A DNA stretch of 49,056 nt from Trueperaceae bacterium (GTDB taxonomy: Bacteria; Deinococcota; Deinococci; Deinococcales; Trueperaceae), in assembly GCA_007695125.1 (NCBI GenBank), contig REEJ01000298.1:1-49056 (forward strand). Direction: 5' to 3'. The position numbers and the translations under genes are program-made. Below, piece by piece: positions 42,725-49,056 of the stretch. The notes below the pieces were generated by a model, which was not told where the DNA came from, made no database searches, and saw only the letters and a list, made by a program, of their open reading frames with translations. Positions within the stretch are counted from its first letter, which is position 1; each line of letters begins with the position of its first letter.

Positions 42725-45397
42725 TCAGCCGAACACCAACTTGCGGCGCTTGCGGGGTCGCCCGGCAGCGCTCGCGGGTACGGTCGCGGGAGCCTGCTTC
42801 GCGGGTGGTGGCGGCGCGACGGCGGGCTTCGCGTCGCCGCGCTTGGCATCGCTGCGCGTGGCGGGCGGCGCCTTCGCTGCCAGCGCGGAACGGTCGTCGG
42901 CGGCCTTGCGCCGACGCTTGCCGCTCGACGGCGCAGGCTCTGGCTGCGCGGCTGCCTTCGCTGCTTTCGCGGCCTTCGCAGACCCGCGCGTGGCCGCCTG
43001 CGTGGCAGCAGCCTCGGCTGCGTCCGCTTGGGCACCCTTCTTGGGCCCCCTGCCTGACGCTTTGCCTGACGCCTTGCCTGATGCCTTCCCTGACGGCTTC
43101 TCGGCCGGCTGCGCGGTCGCCTTCGCCGGCTTCCTGGTACCCCGCTTGGGCGCGGACACGCCAGGGGTGGCGGCGCCAGCCTCGAGCGGCGACTTGAGAG
43201 GGGTCTTGGGCGGACGTCCAGGCCGCGCGGCCTGCGCCTCGCGTTCGGCCACCTCGTCGGGATCGACCTCCGGCAGCTCCATGTGGGCCGGCAGCAGGTC
43301 GATCTGCCGGTTCACCGGGTTGCTCGCCAGGATCTTGACCTCGACGCGATCGCCCATCCGGTAGCGCTTGCGCGTCGACTTGCCCATCAGCATCAGCTGG
43401 TCCTCGAGGAACAAGTAGTAGTCGTCCTCGAGCTGCGACACGTGCATCAGCCCCTCGACGCCGTTCGGCAAGGCCAGGAACACGCCGAAGTTGGTGACGC
43501 CGGAGATGGTCGCCGTGAAGCTCTCGCCCACGTGATCGCGCGCCCAGACGGCGTGGAAGTACTTGGTGAGATCGCGCTCGGCGTCCTCGGCCACGCGCTC
43601 GCGGGTGCTGACGTGCTCCGCGAGCTTCGGGAAGTCGTGGCGCAGACGCTCCTTCAGGGTCGGCGCCAAGCGGTGCTGCAACATCGCACGCAGCACCCTG
43701 TGGACCACCAGGTCGGGGTAGCGCCGGATGGGGCTGGTGAAGTGGAGGTAGTTCTCGAACGCCAGGCCGTAGTGCCCCAGGTTCTCGCTCGAGTAGCGAG
43801 CCTGCTTGAGGCTGCGCAGCAGCAACGTGCTCACGAGCTGCGACTCGGGCTTCCCGGCCGCCTGCTTGAGCACCGCCTGCAGGTCCTGCGGCTTCGGGTC
43901 GGCCAGATCGACCTGGTAACCGAGCCGCTGCAACGCCTTCTGGAGGATCTGGATCTTCTCGGCGCTCGGGTCCTCGTGCACGCGGTAGAGGGCCGGCAGG
44001 TCGCGCTTGCGCATCTCTTGCGCCACCAGGCGGTTGGCGAGGAGCATCATCTCCTCCACCAGCTGCCGCGCGGCGTTGCTCGAGACCGGCGTGAGGTGCA
44101 GGTCGCCTCGCTCGTCGACGTCGACCTTCGCCTCGGTGAAGTCGAAGTCGAGCGCGCCCGCGCCGATGCGCAGGGCACGGAGGGTCTTCGACACGTCGAG
44201 GAGGACCTTGACGTCGCGCTCGAGCTTGAGCTTGCCGGCCGGGAGGCGGCCGCCCTCGGCGAACGCCTGCACCTGCTCGTAGGTGAGGCGGGCATCGGAG
44301 CGGATCACGGTCTCCTTGAACGCGACCTTCTTGACCTCGCCCTCGCGCGTGAGGTCGACGAAGCACGACAGCGCAAGCCGCGCCTCGCCCTCGACGAGCG
44401 AGCAGATGCCGTTCGACAGCTGCTCCGGAAGCATGGGCAGGACCTTGCCGGGGAGGTACACGCTGGTCGCGCGCTCCACGGCCTCCCGGTCCAGGCTCGT
44501 GCCCTCTGCCACGTAGTAGCTGACGTCGGCGATGTGGACACCGATGCGCAGCTGCTGGGCCTTGCCGCGACCGCCGACACGCTCGACCGAGAGCGCGTCG
44601 TCGAAGTCCTTGGCGTCGCTGCCGTCGATCGTGAAGGTGGGTACGTCACGGATGTCGGTGCGCCCGGCGAGCATCTCGGCGTCGACGTCCGGCGGCACCG
44701 CCGCGGCCTCGGCCAGGGTCTCGGGATCGAAGGCGTCCTTGAGGCCGTACTTGACGATCACCGCGCGCGTCTCGACGGCCGGGTCGTCGCCATCGCCGAG
44801 CACCTCGTCGACCTCGGCGAAGGGCTCGCGCTCGCCGGAGGACTCGGGCCAGATCATCGTGCCTACGATGCGCATGCCGGCCTCGAGCGTGCCGACCGAG
44901 TCGGGCAGGAGCAGGATGCGCTCGCGCAAGCGCACCGAGTCGGGGCGCAAGATCGCATAGCCCTGGGCGTACTCGAGCGTGCCGACCACGAGGGCGTGGC
45001 CGCGCTCGAGGATGCGCACGACCTCACCCGAGGCGCGCCCGTTGTCGCTGCGCAGCGGCATCGGCCGCGCCAGGACGGTGTCGCCGTCCCACGCCCCGCC
45101 GAGTCGCTCGGCCGGGATGAAGAGGTCCTTGATGCTGCGGTCCTCGTTGAGTACGAAGCCGTAACCGCCGGCCGTGACCTGGAGCCGCCCACGAACGAGG
45201 TTCATCTCCTCGGGGAGCCCGTAGGTACGGCGCCTGGTACGCACCAAGCGGCCGTCGTCGACGAGATCGGAGAGGACCTGGCGCAACGCCGTGCGGTCCT
45301 CGACCTCGAGTCGCTTCTGCACGTCTTGCACGTGCCACGGCCGTTCGGGGTGCTGGTGGAAGAACTGGAATACCTGCTCGCGATCGATCTCGCTCAT
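42725..45397 (-). CDS. rnr: Ribonuclease R (RNB-family 3'-5' exoribonuclease)
   Basis: Processive exonuclease for structured RNA, used in mRNA decay and rRNA quality control. The 890-residue protein has a winged-helix N-terminus (FHQHPERPWHVQDVQKRLEV) and cold-shock domains (LQVTAGGYGFVLNEDRSIKDLFIP). The RNB core has metal-binding acidic residues in IDGSDAKDFDDAL (Asp258, 264, 266, 267), and HVGESFTATISGVTNFGVFLALPNGVEGLMHVSQL (split) is the S1 domain. A 185-residue low-complexity tail follows S1, rich in Lys, Ala and Pro with three GKAS repeats, ending RKRRKLVFG. ATG 45397 fits the TACACT box 8 bp upstream. Confidence 0.96.
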   Translation of the reverse strand: MSEIDREQVFQFFHQHPERPWHVQDVQKRLEVEDRTALRQVLSDLVDDGRLVRTRRRTYGLPEEMNLVRGRLQVTAGGYGFVLNEDRSIKDLFIPAERLGGAWDGDTVLARPMPLRSDNGRASGEVVRILERGHALVVGTLEYAQGYAILRPDSVRLRERILLLPDSVGTLEAGMRIVGTMIWPESSGEREPFAEVDEVLGDGDDPAVETRAVIVKYGLKDAFDPETLAEAAAVPPDVDAEMLAGRTDIRDVPTFTIDGSDAKDFDDALSVERVGGRGKAQQLRIGVHIADVSYYVAEGTSLDREAVERATSVYLPGKVLPMLPEQLSNGICSLVEGEARLALSCFVDLTREGEVKKVAFKETVIRSDARLTYEQVQAFAEGGRLPAGKLKLERDVKVLLDVSKTLRALRIGAGALDFDFTEAKVDVDERGDLHLTPVSSNAARQLVEEMMLLANRLVAQEMRKRDLPALYRVHEDPSAEKIQILQKALQRLGYQVDLADPKPQDLQAVLKQAAGKPESQLVSTLLLRSLKQARYSSENLGHYGLAFENYLHFTSPIRRYPDLVVHRVLRAMLQHRLAPTLKERLRHDFPKLAEHVSTRERVAEDAERDLTKYFHAVWARDHVGESFTATISGVTNFGVFLALPNGVEGLMHVSQLEDDYYLFLEDQLMLMGKSTRKRYRMGDRVEVKILASNPVNRQIDLLPAHMELPEVDPDEVAEREAQAARPGRPPKTPLKSPLEAGAATPGVSAPKRGTRKPAKATAQPAEKPSGKASGKASGKASGRGPKKGAQADAAEAAATQAATRGSAKAAKAAKAAAQPEPAPSSGKRRRKAADDRSALAAKAPPATRSDAKRGDAKPAVAPPPPAKQAPATVPASAAGRPRKRRKLVFG
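43051..43098 (-). repeat. Four 12-bp tandem repeats in the rnr tail
   Basis: Units TGCCTGACGCTT, TGCCTGACGCCT, TGCCTGATGCCT and TCCCTGACGGCT (plus strand) encode repeated Ser-Gly-Lys-Ala blocks of the basic C-terminal tail. The number of copies may vary between strains. Confidence 0.85.
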
Positions 45398-45405
45398 CGG
45401 GGGAC

Positions 45406-45411
45406 AGTGTA
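45406..45411 (-). promoter_or_regulatory. -10 box of rnr
   Basis: TACACT on the minus strand, 8 bp before ATG 45397. Confidence 0.55.
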
Positions 45412-45440
45412 GCCCGCCCAGGCACGTCGTTCGGGTCACG

Positions 45441-45446
45441 TAGACT
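45441..45446 (+). promoter_or_regulatory. -10 box of cutA
   Basis: TAGACT lies 7 bp before ATG 45454. It is divergent from the rnr box 30 bp away. The GGAGG between it and the ATG is too close to serve as a normal ribosome binding site. Confidence 0.55.
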
Positions 45447-45453
45447 CGGAGGC

Positions 45454-45834
45454 ATGGAAGAACACGTGGTGGCGGTGTACCTGACCTTCCCCGACGAGGC
45501 CTCGGCCGACCACGTGGCGCGCGTGCTGGTAGAGGCCCGTCACGTCGCCTGCGTGAACGTGCTGCCCGGAGCCCGGTCCGTATATCGCTGGGAGGGCTCG
45601 GTCCACGTCGAGGCCGAGGTGGTGGCGATCGCCAAGACGACGGCCGAACGCGTGCCGGCCCTGGCCGAAGCGGTCCGGGTGGCGCATCCGTTCGACGTAC
45701 CGTGCGTGGTCGCCTACCCGGCCGTCGGCGGCCTCGAGGCCTACCTCGAATGGGTGCGCGACGAGACGCGGCGCGACGAGGCCCCGTCCGACGCGACCGG
45801 CGATGAGGAACCGGCCAGCGACGCCGCGCCGTGA
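45454..45834 (+). CDS. cutA: CutA1-family divalent-cation-related protein
   Basis: Small trimeric protein first linked to copper tolerance in E. coli; the true role is unsettled. The 126-residue product shows the complete signature: VYLTFPDEASADHVARVLVEARHVACVNVLPGARSVYRWEGSVHVEAEVVAIAKTT (split near 8-63), then VRVAHPFDVPCVVAYPAVGGLEAYLEWVRDET. The last 20 residues form an acidic extension beyond the usual family end. The stop overlaps the GTG of the following membrane protein gene (GTGA). Confidence 0.93.
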   Translation: MEEHVVAVYLTFPDEASADHVARVLVEARHVACVNVLPGARSVYRWEGSVHVEAEVVAIAKTTAERVPALAEAVRVAHPFDVPCVVAYPAVGGLEAYLEWVRDETRRDEAPSDATGDEEPASDAAP

Positions 45835-46325
45835 GCGAGGCCGCCCCGCACCCCGACCCGTGGAACCACGCGCGCATCGTCGGCGTGCAGCTCGGCGCCT
45901 GGTCGGCGCTCAGCGTCGCGGTCGGCACGGCGGGCCTCGCCAGCCACGCCGCGGGGGCGTGGCCGTCGGCCTGGGCACCGGTCGTGCTCGGGTTCTCGAT
46001 CCAGTGTCTGGTGTGGGGCGCCATCGACGGCGTGATCGCCGCTCTGGGTGCGCGCGACCGTCGCCGCAGACTGGCCGCGGCCGGGCCGTCCGACACCCGC
46101 GTCGGCGCGGCGTTCGGAGCGCGGCTGCTGCGCCTGCTGCGCTTGAACGCTGGCCTCGACGTCCTCTACGTGCTCGCAGGGATCGCGGTGCTCACACTGT
46201 GGCGCACGCCCGAAGGGTTGGGGCACGGCCTCGGCGTGATCGTGCAAGGCGGGTTCCTGCTGGTCTTCGACGCATGGCACGGCTGGGCCTGGGTGCCGCG
46301 GCGCGCCGGCGCCGCGCACTCCTAA
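45831..46325 (+). CDS. Small membrane protein of unknown function
   Basis: GTG 45831 overlaps the cutA stop, giving 164 residues with about four hydrophobic segments: near 17-40 (VGVQLGAWSALSVAVGTAGL), 45-73 (WAPVVLGFSIQCLVWGAIDG), 106-123 (LDVLYVLAGIAVLTLW) and 130-150 (GHGLGVIVQGGFLLVFDAWH). A basic loop RDRRRRLAAAGP lies between the second and third and should be cytoplasmic. I do not recognise the family. Coupling to cutA suggests shared expression but not a defined function. Confidence 0.75.
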   Translation: MSEAAPHPDPWNHARIVGVQLGAWSALSVAVGTAGLASHAAGAWPSAWAPVVLGFSIQCLVWGAIDGVIAALGARDRRRRLAAAGPSDTRVGAAFGARLLRLLRLNAGLDVLYVLAGIAVLTLWRTPEGLGHGLGVIVQGGFLLVFDAWHGWAWVPRRAGAAHS

Positions 46326-47269
46326 CGGATCCGCTCGAGCTCGGCCTCCGGTAGGGCCATCAGGGCGTCGCGCTCCGGGCCTGCCGGCAGCGTCGCCAGT
46401 GCGGCCTGAGCGCGCACCACCTCGTGGGCGATGGCGCGCTGCGTGTCGCGGTCGCCGCCGTGCTCCCGCACCAGCTCGATCATGCGCTCGACGTCACCCG
46501 CATCGCCAGCGTGCCGTCGCACGATCGCCAATGCCTCGTCGTGACCGCCGGTGATCAGCCCCAGGACGGGGAGCGTGACCTTCCCCTCGCGCAGGTCGCC
46601 ACCGACGGGTTTCCCCAGGCGCTCCGGGTCGCCGAGGAGGTCGAGGTAGTCGTCTCGGAGCTGGAACGCGCGGCCGTAGGCCATGCCGTAGTCGCGGAGC
46701 GCCGCGCTCGAGGCTGGGTCCGCGCCGGACACGAGCGCGGGGCCCTCGGCTGCGGTGGCGACCAGGACGGCCGTCTTGCCCTCGATCACGGCCTCGTAGG
46801 TGGGCAGGTCCCAGGTCTCCAGCGTCGCCATCTGGAACTGGAGGACCTCTCCTTCACAGATGCGGGCCGCGGTCTCCGACATGCGTTGCGTGAACGCGTC
46901 CGAGCCGAGCTGGGCGAGGATGCCCAGGACGCGCGCCAGCATGTAATCGCCCGACATGACGCTGACCACGTTGCCGTAGCGGCGAAACGCGGCCTTGGCA
47001 CCCCGTCGGGTGTCGGCGTCGTCGATGAGGTCGTCGTGGAGCAGCGAGGCCGAATGCAGCAGCTCGACCGCGAGGGCGACCTGCATGCTCGCCTCGTCGT
47101 CGGCACCGACGAGTGCACCGGCAAGGAAACTGATGCTCGGCCGCAGGCGCTTGCCACCGGCACCGACCAAGTCGCCACCGATCGCCTCGATGAAGGCGAC
47201 CTCGGACCGCAGCTCGGCCTGGATCCGGGATTCGAACGCTTCGAGTCGATCGGCGATCAGCGGCATCAT
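46322..47269 (-). CDS. Trans-isoprenyl (polyprenyl) diphosphate synthase
   Basis: Chain-elongating prenyltransferase adding isopentenyl units to allylic diphosphates, likely for the menaquinone side chain or carotenoid precursors. The 315-residue product has GGKRLRPSISFLAG (about 38-51), the first aspartate-rich motif LLHDDLIDDADTRRG (about 80-94), CEGEVLQFQMA, KTAVLVATAAEG, and the second motif FQLRDDYLDLLGD (about 203-215). Small residues (Ser, Ala) upstream of the first DDxxD favour a medium or long chain, such as geranylgeranyl or longer; this is inference. The ATG at 47269 is chosen from the -10 box 8 bp upstream. Its 3' end nearly abuts the membrane protein gene. Confidence 0.92.
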   Translation of the reverse strand: MMPLIADRLEAFESRIQAELRSEVAFIEAIGGDLVGAGGKRLRPSISFLAGALVGADDEASMQVALAVELLHSASLLHDDLIDDADTRRGAKAAFRRYGNVVSVMSGDYMLARVLGILAQLGSDAFTQRMSETAARICEGEVLQFQMATLETWDLPTYEAVIEGKTAVLVATAAEGPALVSGADPASSAALRDYGMAYGRAFQLRDDYLDLLGDPERLGKPVGGDLREGKVTLPVLGLITGGHDEALAIVRRHAGDAGDVERMIELVREHGGDRDTQRAIAHEVVRAQAALATLPAGPERDALMALPEAELERIR

Positions 47270-47277
47270 GACGCGGC

Positions 47278-47283
47278 ACCATA
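47278..47283 (-). promoter_or_regulatory. -10 box of the polyprenyl synthase gene
   Basis: TATGGT on the minus strand, 8 bp before ATG 47269, without a Shine-Dalgarno sequence. Confidence 0.5.
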
Positions 47284-47339
47284 TCGCACCGCGCCGCTCG
47301 GTCGAGCGGGGTGCCGCCGCGTCTGCGACCCGGCGCGGA

Positions 47340-47987
47340 TCAGGCCTCCACGTCGACGCTCGCGGCCGGCAGTCCACCGAGCGCGTACGAGAGTCGCTGC
47401 AGGCCCGCGAGGAAGTCGACGCTCTCGACCCGGACGCCGTCTGGCACGTGGATCACGCTCGGTGCGAAGTTGAGGATCCCGCGCACGCCGGCAGCGACGA
47501 GCGTGTCGGCCGCCGCCTGGGCGGCGGCGCCGGGCACCGTCAGGAAGGCCATGCCGATGCCCTCGTCGCGCACGACCTGCGGCAGCTCGGACAGGTGCTG
47601 CACCGTGAGGCGGCCCGCCGCCATGCCGACCTTGTCGGGATCGACGTCGAAGGCCCCGCGGAGCACGAAGTCGTACGCACCGAAGTTCGGATAGTCGGCG
47701 AGGGCCTGACCGAGACGCCCCATGCCGACGATGGCGACGGGCCACTCGCGCGTGAGGCCGAGGACACGCCGGAGCTCGCGCTCCAGCGTTGCGACCGTGT
47801 AGCCCGAGCCGCGCGTGCCGAAGCGTCCGCACGTGGCGAGGTCCTTACGGACCTGGAATGCGCTCGAACCAGCGCGCTCGCCCAACTCGTCGGACGATAC
47901 GCGCTCGACGCCGGTGGCGGCGAGGGACGTGAGCACGCGCAGGTAGGTCACGAGGCGACCCACCGTCGCCGTCGGGATGTTCGCCAT
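47340..47987 (-). CDS. rex: Redox-sensing transcriptional repressor Rex
   Basis: Senses the NADH/NAD+ ratio and represses fermentative and respiratory genes when NAD+ is high. The 215-residue protein has an N-terminal winged helix (PTATVGRLVTYLRVLTSLAATG; SSDELGERAGSSAFQVRKDLATCGRFGTRGSGY, split), typical of Rex in the Q-x-RKDL-x(2)-G-FG block. A Rossmann domain begins with PVAIVGMGRLGQALADYPNF (about 82-101). The domain-swap helix is in LAGLQRLSYALGG. ATG 47987 shares one base with the stop of the upstream SPOR gene (TGATG), so both are on one message. Targets were not searched beyond the window. Confidence 0.95.
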   Translation of the reverse strand: MANIPTATVGRLVTYLRVLTSLAATGVERVSSDELGERAGSSAFQVRKDLATCGRFGTRGSGYTVATLERELRRVLGLTREWPVAIVGMGRLGQALADYPNFGAYDFVLRGAFDVDPDKVGMAAGRLTVQHLSELPQVVRDEGIGMAFLTVPGAAAQAAADTLVAAGVRGILNFAPSVIHVPDGVRVESVDFLAGLQRLSYALGGLPAASVDVEA

Positions 47988-49056
47988 CAGCGTGGGAAGT
48001 TCTGGATGCCTTGAGCGTCGAGCCGCTGCCGGGCTGCAGCGAGCGCGGCGTCGTCGAAGGGGCCGACGAGCAGCTTCACGAGGCCGTCCTCCTGGACCTC
48101 GCGCGTGGCGAACCCGAGACCGGCGAGGCGCTCGCGCAGCGGCTCCGCGCTCGCAGCCGTCGCAAACGCGCCGACTTGCACGTAGCGCTCCCCGGACGCG
48201 GCCGGCGCAGGTGCCGGGGTTGGCGCCGGGGTTGGCGCCGGGGCAGGCGTCGCGGCAGGTGCCGGAGCGGCGGGCGGGGTCGGAGCCGCGGCAGGGCCGG
48301 CCGGGTCCGAGGGCGCAGGCGTCGCACCTGCTGCCGACGTGGCGTCGGGCTGGAAGCGGTACACCACCGGGTCGATCCCGAAGTCGCCTCCGCGGATCCG
48401 CATGGCCACCGCCACGGCGTCCGCCTCCGACTCGTACGGTCCGACCAGCACGATGGTGAGGTTGCCTTGCGTGCCGGTGAACACGGGGAACCCGGCGGCG
48501 CGGAAGGTCGCGGCCTGACGCTCGGCGTTCTCGGCGCTTCCGAACGCGCCCACCGAGACGCGGTATGGCGCCTCGGGATCGGATGACGCGTCCGGTGCCG
48601 CCGTCGGCTGGGCCGGCGCCGCCGGCATCGGTTCGGCGACGGGCTGCTCGGGGTCGGGCACGGCGACGGGCTGCTCAGGCGTGGGTGCGGGGTCGGCGAC
48701 CGCCGCTGGCGGAGCCGCAGGTTCGGGATCGGTCGGCGGCGCCGGGTCGGGGGCGACCGCTGCGGGGGGCGTGTCGGCCGGAGTGCCGTCCGGAGCGAGC
48801 ACCTCGACGCCAGGCTGCGGTATCGGCGGCGGCTCCTCGGCGGGCGGCGCGGCAGCCTCGTCCGGAACCACGGGCTCGAGCGGCAGGGTCGGCTCCGGAT
48901 CGGGCGCCGGTGTGGCGACCGCCGGGGGCGATGGCGTCTCGGCAGGCGTGCTCGGGCCGAGCGGGAAGAACGACCCGCCGGTCAGCAGCGTCGCGATGAT
49001 GCCCGCGATGACCGCGACGAGGGCGATGCCGATGGCGAGGTCGGGCCAATTGCGTC
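47987..49056 (-). CDS. Membrane-anchored protein with two SPOR domains, 5' end missing
   Basis: The open frame continues to the right edge, so the gene is incomplete at its N-terminus. At least 356 residues are present. Near the edge is a transmembrane helix (WPDLAIGIALVAVIAGIIATLL), then a long Pro/Ala/Glu/Asp-rich linker. Two SPOR domains follow: APYRVSVGAFGSAENAERQA...IVLVGPYESEADAVAV and ERYVQVGAFATAASAEPLRERL...KLLVGPFDDAALAAA. SPOR domains bind denuded glycan strands of peptidoglycan, usually at the division septum. The GTG at 48871 would leave out the membrane helix and is not the real start. The stop overlaps the rex start. Confidence 0.88.
   Translation of the reverse strand, partial: RNWPDLAIGIALVAVIAGIIATLLTGGSFFPLGPSTPAETPSPPAVATPAPDPEPTLPLEPVVPDEAAAPPAEEPPPIPQPGVEVLAPDGTPADTPPAAVAPDPAPPTDPEPAAPPAAVADPAPTPEQPVAVPDPEQPVAEPMPAAPAQPTAAPDASSDPEAPYRVSVGAFGSAENAERQAATFRAAGFPVFTGTQGNLTIVLVGPYESEADAVAVAMRIRGGDFGIDPVVYRFQPDATSAAGATPAPSDPAGPAAAPTPPAAPAPAATPAPAPTPAPTPAPAPAASGERYVQVGAFATAASAEPLRERLAGLGFATREVQEDGLVKLLVGPFDDAALAAARQRLDAQGIQNFPR
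48210..48246 (-). repeat. 12-bp tandem repeats in the linker between SPOR domains
   Basis: The unit GTTGGCGCCGGG is repeated with small changes and encodes an Ala-Pro-Thr-Pro run that separates the two SPOR domains. Low-complexity coding repeat. Confidence 0.7.

Noticed and set aside
43051-43098. Regularly spaced repeats considered as a CRISPR array
   Set aside because: The units are 12 bp, contiguous without spacers and in frame within the RNase R tail.

Overview
This 49 kb window is a very GC-rich (clearly above 65 percent by eye), gene-dense stretch of a bacterial chromosome. Most genes are housekeeping or regulatory, and I see no prophage, insertion sequence, CRISPR array or rRNA. The gene set points to a diderm of the phylum Deinococcota. 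The clues are a B12-dependent ribonucleotide reductase, a LitR/CarH photoreceptor beside a CrtI-type oxidoreductase and a CRP/FNR regulator (the arrangement known from Thermus), an Skp/OmpH-like protein, PpiD/SurA-like and SPOR envelope proteins, and many genes whose only visible promoter element is a TANNNT box 6-9 bp before the start codon. A Truepera-like lineage fits the GC content best. This placement is inference, since no rRNA is present.

Layout: 1-847 is the N-terminal third of the class II ribonucleotide reductase, on the minus strand. 1149-4693 holds purH and a membrane-anchored parvulin-type foldase. tRNA-Arg(CCG) lies at 4741-4817. 4924-8431 is a minus-strand envelope operon (TPR protein, GerMN protein, S41 protease). 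8484-11895 is the classical ffh-rpsP-khpA-rimM-trmD translation and secretion cluster. 11921-13718 holds OmpH/Skp and a type IV prepilin peptidase. 13734-16895 is argF-argC-argJ, facing lpd. 18466-23983 holds a small unknown gene, leuS, the convergent mreC-maf pair, and rpiA-acpS.

24111-27387 is the probable light-responsive carotenoid operon litR/carH - crtI-like - CRP/FNR, driven by the best sigma-70-type promoter in the window. 27531-31510 holds rnhA, a response regulator coupled to an M20 peptidase, a stand-alone dsRBD protein preceded by a remarkable long RNA hairpin, and a second CRP-family regulator with a small partner. 31580-35175 holds a DsbA-like thioredoxin protein, a YbaK-type deacylase and a dynamin-like GTPase. 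35249-40264 holds pheA, an S4 RNA-binding protein, a degenerate Uma2-like gene and carB. 40343-45397 holds a large uncharacterised coiled-coil protein and RNase R. 45454-49056 holds cutA with a small membrane protein, a polyprenyl diphosphate synthase, the redox repressor Rex, and a tandem-SPOR membrane protein that runs off the window.

The genes cover amino acid and nucleotide supply (argFCJ, pheA, carB, purH, ribonucleotide reductase), the translation and secretion machinery, cell-envelope biogenesis, RNA turnover (RNase R, RNase HI, dsRBD, KH and S4 proteins) and light or redox sensing. The three observations most worth following are the hairpin upstream of the dsRBD gene, the B12 photoreceptor operon with every light-sensing residue intact, and the 732-residue protein of unknown function.
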